Shown here in pieces: positions 26,854-35,268 of a DNA stretch of 64,000 nucleotides (its first letter is position 1; the number at the start of each line of letters is the position of its first letter). The notes below the pieces were generated by a model that saw only the letters and a program-made list of their open reading frames with translations, made no database searches and was not told the DNA's origin. The translations under genes and the position numbers were made by a program. This DNA is from Gammaproteobacteria bacterium (GTDB lineage: Bacteria; Pseudomonadota; Gammaproteobacteria; GCA-001735895). Location: NCBI GenBank assembly GCA_029862005.1, contig JAOTYD010000005.1:120332-184331 (forward strand). The letters are read 5' to 3'.

Positions 26854-28203
26854 CTACCTCAAGCCCGGCAGCAGACCACTAACACCTGCACCGATAGCGA
26901 CCAGCGCGAATGAGCCCAGATCGAGTCCCGGCAGTGGTCCTCCACCAACGCCATACAATGCCAGCAGCGCAACTCCAAGGCAAATCATCATCGCGCCCGT
27001 TACCTGGCGTAACGGCGATGCACTGGATAGATCGGTACTGCGTGACACTCGCTCCAACGGCGAAAGCAGCAAGGTTAACGGCAACAGCAACACAATTAAA
27101 GTCGCCATCCACAGCGGGCGGGAAAACCACCAGGCTAGAGTACCTGGCTCCAGGCCCAAACCCAATCCGTCCGCGAGGTAAAGCAAGCCGATTAACACGA
27201 TCATTAGCGTGATGTGCCACAGGTACACAGTCATGATCATGCTGTTTATCAACACCGTAGCCGTCCAAAGCCGCAGGTTCATCAATGCCCGCCGCATTGG
27301 ATTCTCCACCGCCAGCAACAGGCCAAACTGAAATATTCCAAGCGCCACCAGCGTGATTTTCGGCGGTGTGGTATTCGACAAAGCCTGGTCAGGTGAACCG
27401 ACCATTGCCAATGGATAGGGACCCGGGAAAACCAGTACCCACATGGCCGATACCGCAACCAGCGAATACAGGATAAGCCGCCCCGGGCTACCCATGCGAC
27501 CGTCCCGCCATGCATACCCCAGGTTGTGGATCGCGAGCCAGACCCAGAAGTAATTACTCCATCCTGCCCAACGCACGTCCGCGGCGAAGAAAGCGACGTC
27601 CATCACAACCGCGAGTGTTACCAGTAACCAGAATGACCCAAATCCCAGACGTCGCCAGAACGCGTAAGTGGTCGGTGCCAGTATGACCACCATGATATAG
27701 ATCGCGAGAAACCAGGTGGGTATCAGGGAAGCCCGTGAAGCCAACTGAATCACTTTCGGGCTGACATCGAGGAAATGCATGATGACCGCGATCAGGGCCC
27801 AGACTGCGAGTAAAACCAGCAGTGGCGTGACAAGCCGGTGCAGGCGCCCGGCCAGCCATCCTCCATAGTTAATGCCCTTGCGCTGTGCGCTTTCGAGAGA
27901 AACGGCGTTGGCATAGCCGCCAACAATAAAGAATACCGGCATTACCTGGAACAACCAGGTAAGCCACTGGGTCTGGGGCTGAATTCTGAACAGATGCTCG
28001 CTCGTTAGTGTGCCGTCGACATAGTAAGCGGTCGTAATCAACCAATGCCCGAGAATGACGATAACGATCGAAACCGATCGCAGGAAATCAACATATCGAT
28101 TTCTGTCCCGTGGTGTCTGTGCCGCTAAATCGGCCGCCTGAGCCCATATTCCCATTGATCCGCTCCACTTGCTGGATATCCGTGGGTATTGTTGTTGATC
28201 CAT
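26854..28203 (-). CDS. acyltransferase 3 family membrane protein
   Basis: This 449-residue protein has ten or more hydrophobic helices. The N-terminal RYVDFLRSVSIVIVILGHW carries the conserved Arg and His (about R42 and H53) of acyltransferase 3 enzymes, which move acetyl or other acyl groups onto surface sugars, lipids or peptidoglycan. The segment VMPVFFIVGGYANA is also typical. The first 16 residues may not be translated (alternative ATG at MGIWAQ). The acceptor is unknown. Confidence 0.82.
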   Translation of the reverse strand: MDQQQYPRISSKWSGSMGIWAQAADLAAQTPRDRNRYVDFLRSVSIVIVILGHWLITTAYYVDGTLTSEHLFRIQPQTQWLTWLFQVMPVFFIVGGYANAVSLESAQRKGINYGGWLAGRLHRLVTPLLVLLAVWALIAVIMHFLDVSPKVIQLASRASLIPTWFLAIYIMVVILAPTTYAFWRRLGFGSFWLLVTLAVVMDVAFFAADVRWAGWSNYFWVWLAIHNLGYAWRDGRMGSPGRLILYSLVAVSAMWVLVFPGPYPLAMVGSPDQALSNTTPPKITLVALGIFQFGLLLAVENPMRRALMNLRLWTATVLINSMIMTVYLWHITLMIVLIGLLYLADGLGLGLEPGTLAWWFSRPLWMATLIVLLLPLTLLLSPLERVSRSTDLSSASPLRQVTGAMMICLGVALLALYGVGGGPLPGLDLGSFALVAIGAGVSGLLPGLR

Positions 28204-28325
28204 GATACCCCAGTAACCGCGGTCAGCAAGCTGGCATTGATTTTACAGGCCACAAGCGCTTTGCCCGGGCGCTACCCAAGCTGCTGCGATCATTTGTCAT
28301 TAGTGAAATCGCAGCTTTCTCGGAT

Positions 28326-29186
28326 ATGATTGCCACGATAATCGATTTGATAAACATTGAAATGGCCAGTATCTGGAAACTGCTGCTCTTCGGCGCCGTA
28401 ATTTATGTCGCAATCATGGCTCTTGTTTACTACAAGCAGTCAAGTCTGATTTATTATCCGAACATCCCGGGTCGGAATCTCGTTGCGACTCCGGAAAACA
28501 TCGGCCTTGGCTACGAGGACGTCGAATTTACGACCCGGGACGGGATTACGCTGCATGGCTGGTTCATTGCGAATAAAGCCGCCAGGGGGACACTGCTGTT
28601 TTTTCATGGCAATGCCGGCAACATTTCCCACCGCCTCGAGTCAATCAATATCTTCCACGAACTCGGGCTTAGTGTTTTCATTATTGATTATCGCGGTTAC
28701 GGGCAAAGCGAGGGTAAAGTTTCGGAACAGGGAACCTACCGCGACGCCGAGGCCGCCTGGGAATACCTGACCCAAACCCGGAACATTGCCGCCGATAAGG
28801 TCATTATCTTTGGTCGATCATTGGGAGCCTCGGTTGCAGCCTGGTTATCCGGCAAGCACACCCCCGCCGCATTGATTATAGAATCCGGCTTTTCCTCGGT
28901 TCCGTCCATGGCAAAACGGATTTACCCCTTCTTACCCGTCCACTGGCTCGCGAGTTTCAAATACGACACCGCCCGTTATATTGCGAAGATTTCCTGTCCG
29001 GTGCTGGTTGCACACAGCAAAAATGACGAGATCATTCCCTTTGCTGAAGGACTCGAAGTTTTCGAAGCTGCACCTGAAGCAAAGCAGTTTTTGGAAATGC
29101 GGGGCGGGCATAATGACGGATTCCTGGTGAGCCGATCAATCTATGTCGCCGGGCTGGGATCATTTATCCTGGAAAATCTAGAATAG
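28326..29186 (+). CDS. alpha/beta hydrolase, membrane-anchored (BEM46/YfhR-like)
   Basis: This 286-residue protein has an N-terminal membrane anchor (about 14-33) and an alpha/beta-hydrolase domain. The nucleophile is S165 in GRSLGAS, the acid D234 in HSKNDEIIP and the His H262 in GGHNDG. FFHGNAGN forms the oxyanion region. The family includes esterases of unknown substrate. An ATG at 28362 is an alternative start and would keep the membrane anchor; neither has a clear ribosome site. Confidence 0.8.
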   Translation: MIATIIDLINIEMASIWKLLLFGAVIYVAIMALVYYKQSSLIYYPNIPGRNLVATPENIGLGYEDVEFTTRDGITLHGWFIANKAARGTLLFFHGNAGNISHRLESINIFHELGLSVFIIDYRGYGQSEGKVSEQGTYRDAEAAWEYLTQTRNIAADKVIIFGRSLGASVAAWLSGKHTPAALIIESGFSSVPSMAKRIYPFLPVHWLASFKYDTARYIAKISCPVLVAHSKNDEIIPFAEGLEVFEAAPEAKQFLEMRGGHNDGFLVSRSIYVAGLGSFILENLE

Positions 29187-29239
29187 ACCGGAATTCACAG
29201 TTCCGGCTTTGGAAAATCGGTCTGCTTCGGAGGCATCAC

Positions 29240-29821
29240 CTGTATCGCTATACTTTGTTTAATACCCCGATAGTAAGCCAGTTCTTTTACGGATTGTCGT
29301 GGCTGTGGTTGCGCGTGGCGGGCTGGAAAATCAAGGGCTCCCCGCCCCTTGAACCCAGGTTTGTCATAATCGCCTATCCCCATACCAGCAACTGGGATGT
29401 ACCTTTCACGATTGCGATCTGCATGATGTACCGGTTGAAGATTTACTGGATGGGCAAAGCCAGTTTATTCAAGGGTCCAATGGAGCCCGTCATGAAATGG
29501 CTGGGAGGGATACCGGTAAACCTGGATCAATCACAAAACCTGGTGCAACAGACAATCGAGGCTTTTAACCGTTCAGACGAACTTGTCATCGCAATTGCAC
29601 CGGAAGGAAACCGGTCTTACGTTGATCGATGGAAGACCGGTTTTTATCATATTGCTGCAGGCGCTGGGGTGCCGATCGCCCTTGGTTTTCTCGATTTCGG
29701 AAAAAAGGAAGGTGGTTACCTGGCAAGTTACTTTCCGACTGGCGACGTCGACGGGGATATTGCCTTAATCCAGGCGCGGTACGCGGGCATAGTGGGGAAG
29801 TACCCCGATCAATCGAGATAG
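29240..29821 (+). CDS. PlsC-like lysophospholipid acyltransferase, probable CTG start
   Basis: This acyltransferase of about 193 residues has the catalytic motif AYPHTSNWDVPF (an HxxxxD type), and the acceptor motif APEGNRS, as in 1-acylglycerol-3-phosphate acyltransferases. A GGAGG site (29229-29233) is six bases before a CTG at 29240; the alternative TTG at 29255 is 21 bases from it. Translation from CTG gives MYRYTLFNTPIVSQ, close to the usual family N-terminus. It would be peripheral to the inner membrane and add an acyl chain to a lysolipid. Confidence 0.75.
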   Translation: MYRYTLFNTPIVSQFFYGLSWLWLRVAGWKIKGSPPLEPRFVIIAYPHTSNWDVPFTIAICMMYRLKIYWMGKASLFKGPMEPVMKWLGGIPVNLDQSQNLVQQTIEAFNRSDELVIAIAPEGNRSYVDRWKTGFYHIAAGAGVPIALGFLDFGKKEGGYLASYFPTGDVDGDIALIQARYAGIVGKYPDQSR

Positions 29822-29924
29822 CTGTAACCGTTATTTCAAGACCGTTTGATGTTCCAGGTTACGAAATGATAAGGTTTCGTCCTGCATTGCAACCCACAGC
29901 TTCTCCCGGAGTCAGGAAAATACA

Positions 29925-30383
29925 ATGTTGAAGATGATTGCAATTATAACCATCGCCCTGATTCTGCTTATTATCGCGACCCTGTTTGTGCTTGGTTTCA
30001 TGTCAAAATCCGACGAGGCAAATGGGTTGGTCGAGGGTCGACTGTCACAATGTCCAGACAAACCCAACTGCGTTTGCAGTGAATTCAAGGCGGATACTGA
30101 TCACTTTATCGAACCACTGGCAATTTCGTCAGAAGATGCGGCCGATGTTATGTCCCGGCTTGTATCGGTCATTCGAGAAATGGGTGGCAACATCCGGCAG
30201 GAAAACGATGATTATCTCGCTGCCACTTTCACATCGGCAATTTTCAGATTCGTGGATGACCTTGAAATCAGGATCGACCGGGAAACTAACCTGATCCACT
30301 TGCGCTCGGCCTCGAGAGTGGGCCACGGTGATCGCGATGTCAATCGAAAGCGAATAGAGCAGCTTAAAAGATCCTTCCGCTAG
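29925..30383 (+). CDS. DUF1499 protein with N-terminal membrane helix
   Basis: This 152-residue protein has one N-terminal membrane helix (about 4-25) followed by a DUF1499 domain: LSQCPDKPNCVCSEF at the start and IRIDRETNLIHLRSASRVGHGDRDVNRKR at the end. Function unknown. AGGAA lies before the ATG. It is convergent with the Slp-type lipoprotein gene nine bases downstream. Confidence 0.85.
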   Translation: MLKMIAIITIALILLIIATLFVLGFMSKSDEANGLVEGRLSQCPDKPNCVCSEFKADTDHFIEPLAISSEDAADVMSRLVSVIREMGGNIRQENDDYLAATFTSAIFRFVDDLEIRIDRETNLIHLRSASRVGHGDRDVNRKRIEQLKRSFR

Positions 30384-30391
30384 ATTTAACT

Positions 30392-30928
30392 TCAGTGATA
30401 GTGTGGATAGCGATAATGAGGCCAGTGATGGTAATACCGGAAATCATAATACCAGTAGGGTGGCGGATAGTAGTAAGGATCACGGATCTTGGACCTGGCT
30501 TTCCACAGGTAAGATCCCTCCACGGCCACAATCGGGAACAGGTATTCATGCTCACCGATCGGTCGCTCGGCTTTGCCTTCGATGGTACCGACTACGGTTA
30601 ACGGTCGACCAACTTTGTACACCACCGGGTCGACGAATCCTTCGAAGCTTGCGATGAAGCGTCCATCGCTCTTGTCATTCGATCTGGGCTTGCCGTTATC
30701 GAACAGTTTATGACGCACCAGTTCGATCCAGGTTTGACTGGCCTTGTTCTCCACCTTGGTGATGACACCACCCCAGCGAACTTCGGCACCCAGGAAACTG
30801 TCTATGTCCATTCGTACCCGCGTCAGCGAGGGATTCTCGGCCGGAATCTTGCTGATCGCTGCCGGCGGCTTGCTCGCGCAACCCCCCAGCAGCACCAGCA
30901 TGACAAGAGTTATGTTAAGTTTTCGCAT
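30392..30928 (-). CDS. Slp family outer membrane lipoprotein
   Basis: This protein of about 178 residues has a lipoprotein signal peptide with the lipobox LLGGC (Cys at about 17) and the Slp domain (SFLGAEVRWGGVITKVENKASQTWIELV, then GRFIASFEGFVDP and GKAERPIGEHEYLFPIV). Slp proteins are starvation-inducible outer-membrane lipoproteins of unclear role. The C-terminus is unusual, with about 30 residues rich in Tyr, His and Pro, which could bind metal. Start uncertain among three nearby ATGs. Confidence 0.82.
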   Translation of the reverse strand: MRKLNITLVMLVLLGGCASKPPAAISKIPAENPSLTRVRMDIDSFLGAEVRWGGVITKVENKASQTWIELVRHKLFDNGKPRSNDKSDGRFIASFEGFVDPVVYKVGRPLTVVGTIEGKAERPIGEHEYLFPIVAVEGSYLWKARSKIRDPYYYPPPYWYYDFRYYHHWPHYRYPHYH

Positions 30929-30949
30929 CATTGTTTCATACAACCATGA

Positions 30950-30967
30950 ATCCCGGCCTGCCGGGAT
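30950..30967. repeat. REP-like palindrome
   Basis: ATCCCGGC pairs with GCCGGGAT around a two-base loop, followed by GAC. It lies just upstream of the Slp gene. Similar palindromes at 36703, 60019 and 63572 suggest a dispersed family. Confidence 0.6.
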
Positions 30968-31012
30968 GACTCATATCAAATTTGTGTGAAAGTCAGACCG
31001 GCAATCGGGATT

Positions 31013-31372
31013 TCAGTTCAAGTCGGCAAAAAACACCTTGGTCACCTCTTCGCTGATATCCCAGATAACGCGTTCTCCTTTGCGCGTGAAAACGCTGTCC
31101 CCGGGCCCACAGGAAAATGTTTCACCACCAGTCCGGGTCAGGGTCAGTCGACCGCGAATAATAGTTTGTAGCTCGTCACCGAGTTCCGTACATTCGAACG
31201 CGCCCTCGGTGCAGGACCAGATTCCGAGGCGATGCGGTCCACCGTTGGCACCGTGGTCGAGCCGACCCGAGGCGCGCGGGGTACCACGCAGAATCTTGTA
31301 ATCCGAGGCCGGATTATCAAACGGCCAGGGCTCCAGGTCGTACTGTAATTCGTTCATTCCATACTTGTGCAT
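31013..31372 (-). CDS. cupin (DUF861-type) protein
   Basis: This 119-residue cupin has the order LGIWSCTEGAFECTELGDELQTIIRGRLTLT followed by FSCGPGDSVFTRKGERVIWDI, as in DUF861/EutQ-like cupins. The usual metal-binding histidines are replaced (Cys and Glu are present instead), so its activity is unclear. A GGAG lies nine bases before the ATG. It stands alone on its strand. Confidence 0.75.
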   Translation of the reverse strand: MHKYGMNELQYDLEPWPFDNPASDYKILRGTPRASGRLDHGANGGPHRLGIWSCTEGAFECTELGDELQTIIRGRLTLTRTGGETFSCGPGDSVFTRKGERVIWDISEEVTKVFFADLN

Positions 31373-31650
31373 GCTGCTTCGCTCCGGCTGACTCGAATGG
31401 ATATTGCAGGGTCAGCAGTATAACGGATAGTGCGATTGTCGGGCTTGAAAATAAATGCGGCTGATACAATGCCTATGTTATTGTCACGGCTTCAGAATAA
31501 AATCAACAAGCCCGGGTTTTTCAGATTGTCCAGCCAATCCAACGCCGCCTCGCTTATGTCGCGCGACTCGATGGGGTACGTCTACATGATGTGCACCGCA
31601 ACCGCGGTCATCTTTTTACCAACTTCGGCAAAACCGGTACGCCCCGCGTC

Positions 31651-32340
31651 ATGACGACCTGGCAAAGCGCACTGCACGGAGTACGTACCTCCGGGGATTA
31701 TTTCCTCTCGACTTTCATTTTCGGCGTCATGTTCGGCATTACCGCGGCTGCGATCGGCATCGAGAACTGGCACGCAATGTTAATGAGCGCGTCGGTATTC
31801 ACCGCCTCCGGCCAGTTCGCGGCGCTGGAATTCTGGCAGGCACCTTTACCGTTCGGTACGATTGCGTTATCGGTGGCGCTGGTCAGTTCGCGTAACCTGC
31901 TGCTCGGCATGGCGATGACACATCATTTTGACGGGCATAGCCTGCGACGGCGTATCGTCTGGTTGTTCATGCTCAATGACCCGGGCGTGGTCAACAGCTT
32001 CCGCATGGACGATGACGTCGACCGCCTCGGCTACGTCACCGGCTACGGTGTGTCGATGATGACAAGCTGGCTCTGTTCCACCTTCATTGGACTCAACGCT
32101 GCACATTGGTTTGCAGCCATGGACCTGGGTGCAGTCGATTTCGCAGGGCCCCTGGTGATGGCGACCATGATGATGCTGTTTTTCAAGGGCTCCAAATCAC
32201 GGCCGACACCGTGGATCGTGGCTGGCGTTGTCGCGCTCGTCCTGTTTGAACTGGGTGCCGCTGACTACCTGATTCTGCTGGGCTCGGTGTTTGCCGGTAT
32301 GGGGGTCTCGATAGTGCAGGTGCGCCGCGCTTATGGTTGA
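31651..32340 (+). CDS. azlC: AzlC family branched-chain amino acid exporter subunit
   Basis: This protein of about 229 residues has the AzlC pattern: FGVMFGITAAAIGIENWHAMLMSASVFTASGQFAALEFW and SSRNLLLGMAMTHHF. With AzlD it exports branched-chain amino acids or analogues. I place the start at the ATG at 31651, as the 20 residues before it are not conserved; the ribosome site is weak. It overlaps azlD by eight bases. Confidence 0.85.
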   Translation: MTTWQSALHGVRTSGDYFLSTFIFGVMFGITAAAIGIENWHAMLMSASVFTASGQFAALEFWQAPLPFGTIALSVALVSSRNLLLGMAMTHHFDGHSLRRRIVWLFMLNDPGVVNSFRMDDDVDRLGYVTGYGVSMMTSWLCSTFIGLNAAHWFAAMDLGAVDFAGPLVMATMMMLFFKGSKSRPTPWIVAGVVALVLFELGAADYLILLGSVFAGMGVSIVQVRRAYG

Positions 32341-32644
32341 AGCCAACGCAACCCTGGCTGCAATCGCGATGATTGCGGTTATCGTCTACCTGACCCGGAT
32401 AACCGGCTATTTCATCGGTCTGCAGTTACGCCATATTCGAGGAATACAGCCGGTACTCGAGGCACTGCCCGGCTGCGCTTTCATGGCGATTCTGGCGCCT
32501 GCGGTCAGGCAGGGCAGCGTCAGCGAAATCGTGGCGATGACCTGCGTGGTATTAATCATGTGGCGCAGCAACAACGTTGTGATCGCAACCGCGACCGGCA
32601 TGGCAGTTCTACTGCTTGGCGGCCCCTACCTCGACGCCGGTTGA
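32333..32644 (+). CDS. azlD: AzlD family transporter subunit
   Basis: This 103-residue protein has about four helices and the AzlD stretches VYLTRITGYFIGLQL and LEALPGCAFMAILAPAV. It is the partner of AzlC in amino acid export and is translationally coupled to it by an eight-base overlap. Confidence 0.85.
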   Translation: MVEANATLAAIAMIAVIVYLTRITGYFIGLQLRHIRGIQPVLEALPGCAFMAILAPAVRQGSVSEIVAMTCVVLIMWRSNNVVIATATGMAVLLLGGPYLDAG

Positions 32645-32725
32645 TTCCGGGATATCGAGGGTGGTGCTGGTATTGTTGGTGCCCACCCGGTGAACTTTCC
32701 AACAGACGCCGAACCAGAAATAATA

Positions 32726-32923
32726 TCAATCCGATTGACTACCAAACTCTTTCGCCAGCGAATCGACAACACCCCTGATGATCTCAATAAACAGATCCGT
32801 CCCCGCCTGGTCATTGGCACGGCGACATGCATTTAATCCCGAAAGTGCGATATTGTAGGCCGCGTGATAATTGCCTCTGTCGACAAAATCATGAATCCGT
32901 TTCGTCTCTGTTTCGATGTTCAT
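32726..32923 (-). CDS. small helical protein, function unknown
   Basis: This 65-residue protein is helical, with the pattern IHDFVDRGNYHAAYNIALSGLNACRRANDQAG resembling one TPR-like hairpin and a second helix LFIEIIRGVVDSLAKEF. I start it at the ATG at 32923, preceded by AGGT; an upstream ATG adds a cysteine-rich leader with no ribosome site. The family is not recognised. It lies between azlD and the Lrp-type regulator. Confidence 0.5.
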   Translation of the reverse strand: MNIETETKRIHDFVDRGNYHAAYNIALSGLNACRRANDQAGTDLFIEIIRGVVDSLAKEFGSQSD

Positions 32924-33030
32924 TTTAAAACCTGCAAACTCACCAAAAAAGCACGGGATTCGACACAATATACCAAACCGGTATTGCATCACAAACCCTG
33001 GCTGCCGGACTCCATGAGAAACGAGAAAAT

Positions 33031-33495
33031 CTAATCGGCAAGCGGCAACACCGTTGAATACTTCACGCGTTTTAATACGAATGTTGAGCTGGCCGCACGC
33101 ACTGCGTGATGCTTCAGTATTTCGGTGTTGAGGAAGTCCGTGTAGGAATCCATATCATGCGCGATGACTTGCAGCATGTAATCACGTTCACCCGACACTG
33201 AAAAACACTCGAGCACCTCGGGCAGGCGACGCACGTGGTTCTCGAATTCGCGGCGATTTTCATCGGTATGCTCGGTCATAGCGACCAGCAGTAACACCTC
33301 GATCCCGAAACCCGCCAGTTTCGGATCGAGCAATGCGACTTTCTCCCGAATCAGCCCGGCCTTCTCGAATTCCTGAATGCGCCGCCAACAGGTTGAGCGC
33401 GAAAGGCCGGCCTCCTCGGCCAGGTCGGCCTGGCTCCGCGTGACGTCGCTTTGCAGCACTTGCAGCAGGCGGCGATCACTTTTTGAGAGCTTCAT
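33031..33495 (-). CDS. Lrp/AsnC family transcriptional regulator
   Basis: This 154-residue regulator has an N-terminal winged helix-turn-helix (SQADLAEEAGLSRSTCWRRIQEFEKAGLI) and a C-terminal RAM ligand domain (HVRRLPEVLECFSVSGERDYMLQVIAHDMDSY), the classic feast/famine layout. It is transcribed divergently from the hpd operon across a 122-base AT-rich gap, so it probably regulates tyrosine catabolism with an amino acid or pathway intermediate as ligand. Confidence 0.88.
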   Translation of the reverse strand: MKLSKSDRRLLQVLQSDVTRSQADLAEEAGLSRSTCWRRIQEFEKAGLIREKVALLDPKLAGFGIEVLLLVAMTEHTDENRREFENHVRRLPEVLECFSVSGERDYMLQVIAHDMDSYTDFLNTEILKHHAVRAASSTFVLKRVKYSTVLPLAD

Positions 33496-33562
33496 GGGCG
33501 ATTATCTCTAATTATTTTATAAACTGATCAATATGTTTCAAATTATAATATATTAAGTCACC

Positions 33563-33576
33563 ATTTGGGCACAAAT
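33563..33576. promoter_or_regulatory. candidate Lrp/AsnC operator between lrp and hpd
   Basis: ATTTG and CAAAT are inverted around four bases (GGCA) in the AT-rich divergent gap. Short inverted half-sites of this kind are usual for Lrp/AsnC proteins. A TATAAT lies at 33544-33549. Assignment rests on position and pattern only. Confidence 0.4.
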
Positions 33577-33617
33577 TTCATAAAAATTGGACATAATGTT
33601 GTAATTAAATTTGCGTT

Positions 33618-34706
33618 ATGGAGCAAGTCGTGCCAGATGCCTTTGACAACCCCATGGGACTCGACGGTTTCGAGTTCGTCGAATTCGCCGCACCCGATCC
33701 GAAGCTGCTCGAGACAGTTTTCCATTTACTGGGTTTCGAGGCAGTTGCCCGCCATCGTTCAAAGGACGTTACGCTGTATCGCCAGGGCGGCATCAATTTC
33801 ATCATCAATAACGAGCCGCAAAGCCACGCGGCCTATTTCGCACAGGAACACGGCCCTGCTGCCTGCGGCATGGCATTTCGCGTTAACAACGCGCACCACT
33901 CGTATGCGCGCGCACTCGAACTCGGCGCTCAGCCTATCGATGTTCCGACGGGACCGATGGAATTACGCCTGCCCGCGATCAAGGGTATCGGTGGTACACC
34001 GCTTTACCTGATTGACCGGTATAAACGGGGTAACACGATTTATGACATCGACTTCGAGTTTTTCGACGGCATCGAACGGCGTCCACAAGGCTGCGGCTTT
34101 ATCGAGATCGATCATCTCACACATAATGTTTATCGCGGTCGCATGGATTACTGGGCCAGTTACTATGAAAACCTGTTCAACTTTCACGAGAGTCGTTACT
34201 TCGATATCAAGGGTGAATACACGGGCCTGTTTTCAAAGGCAATGGTGGCACCGGACGGTCGGATTCGCATCCCGCTCAACGAAGAGTCATCGAAAGGCAC
34301 GGGGCAGATCGAGGAATACCTGATGGCGTTCAACGGCGAAGGTATCCAGCACATCGCGCTGTCCTGCGACAATCTCTACGAGTGCTGGGATCGGTTACAG
34401 TCCCGCGGCATGGAATTTATGACGTCACCACCGGATGTTTATTACGAAATGCTCGAACAGAGACTGCCCGGGCACGGCGAACCAGTCGATGAACTCAAGT
34501 CGCGCGGCATCCTGCTCGATGGTTCAACCGAGGACGACGATCCCCGCTTGCTACTGCAGATTTTTTCGACCAACATGATCGGTCCAACTTTCTTTGAATT
34601 CATTCAACGTAAAAAAGACGAAGGCTTCGGTGAAGGCAATTTTACAGCCCTGTTCGAGTCGATTGAGCGCGATCAGATCGCGCGCGGCGTAATTGACAAA
34701 GGGTAA
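33618..34706 (+). CDS. hpd: 4-hydroxyphenylpyruvate dioxygenase
   Basis: This 362-residue enzyme converts 4-hydroxyphenylpyruvate to homogentisate in tyrosine breakdown. The facial triad of the C-terminal VOC domain is H166 (IEIDHLTHN), H245 (GIQHIALSC) and E327 (FFEFIQRK), and the segment [15 protein letters not shown] is diagnostic of HPPD. The C-terminal helix [20 protein letters not shown], which closes the active site, is complete. It heads an operon with a VOC protein and an FAH-family hydrolase. No ribosome site is obvious. Confidence 0.95.
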   Translation: MEQVVPDAFDNPMGLDGFEFVEFAAPDPKLLETVFHLLGFEAVARHRSKDVTLYRQGGINFIINNEPQSHAAYFAQEHGPAACGMAFRVNNAHHSYARALELGAQPIDVPTGPMELRLPAIKGIGGTPLYLIDRYKRGNTIYDIDFEFFDGIERRPQGCGFIEIDHLTHNVYRGRMDYWASYYENLFNFHESRYFDIKGEYTGLFSKAMVAPDGRIRIPLNEESSKGTGQIEEYLMAFNGEGIQHIALSCDNLYECWDRLQSRGMEFMTSPPDVYYEMLEQRLPGHGEPVDELKSRGILLDGSTEDDDPRLLLQIFSTNMIGPTFFEFIQRKKDEGFGEGNFTALFESIERDQIARGVIDKG

Positions 34707-34726
34707 TATATAGCGAGGATTAACCA

Positions 34727-35266
34727 GTGGAATTGAAACGTATTCACCACGTGGCTTACCGCTGCAAAGACGCCAGGGAAACTGTCGAGTTTTACCAGCG
34801 TGTCCTCAACATGGACTTCCAGATCGCGTTTGCCGAAGACAGGGTACCCTCGACCAAGGAACCGGATCCATACATGCACGTGTTTCTCGACGCCGGGATG
34901 GGTAACGTACTCGCATTCTTCGAACTGCCAACGAAGAAACCAATGGATCGCGACCGCAATACGCCGGAGTGGGTGCAACACATCGCGTTTGAAGTCGAGG
35001 ATTATGATGCACTGCTAACTGCCAAAACACATATCGAGTCTCAGGGTATCGAGGTCATCGGGCCAACCAACCACGGTATCTTTCAGTCGATCTACTTCTT
35101 TGATCCAAATGGTCATCGTCTCGAGCTCGTCGCCAACACACAGACGCAGGAGCAGATCGAGGAACTGAAGCGCATCGCACCGGCGATGCTCGAAGAGTGG
35201 AGCGAGACCAAAAAAGCACCCCGCCACGCGGCCTGGTTACATGAACTCGAGTTCACGGGCGACTAG
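34727..35266 (+). CDS. VOC family protein (glyoxalase/dioxygenase fold)
   Basis: This 179-residue protein has two VOC modules. The start RIHHVAYRCKDARETVEFYQRVL gives the first metal His, VQHIAFEVEDYD the second, and FFDPNGHRLELV the Glu, so a metal site is plausible. It lies 20 bases after hpd and two bases before the FAH-family gene, in the position where maleylacetoacetate isomerase or another tyrosine-pathway gene might be expected. Its reaction is not known. Confidence 0.8.
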   Translation: MELKRIHHVAYRCKDARETVEFYQRVLNMDFQIAFAEDRVPSTKEPDPYMHVFLDAGMGNVLAFFELPTKKPMDRDRNTPEWVQHIAFEVEDYDALLTAKTHIESQGIEVIGPTNHGIFQSIYFFDPNGHRLELVANTQTQEQIEELKRIAPAMLEEWSETKKAPRHAAWLHELEFTGD

Positions 35267-35268
35267 CC

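Noticed and set aside
31430..31654. 74-codon frame upstream of azlC
   Set aside because: No ribosome site or family features; it runs into the azlC start region in another frame.
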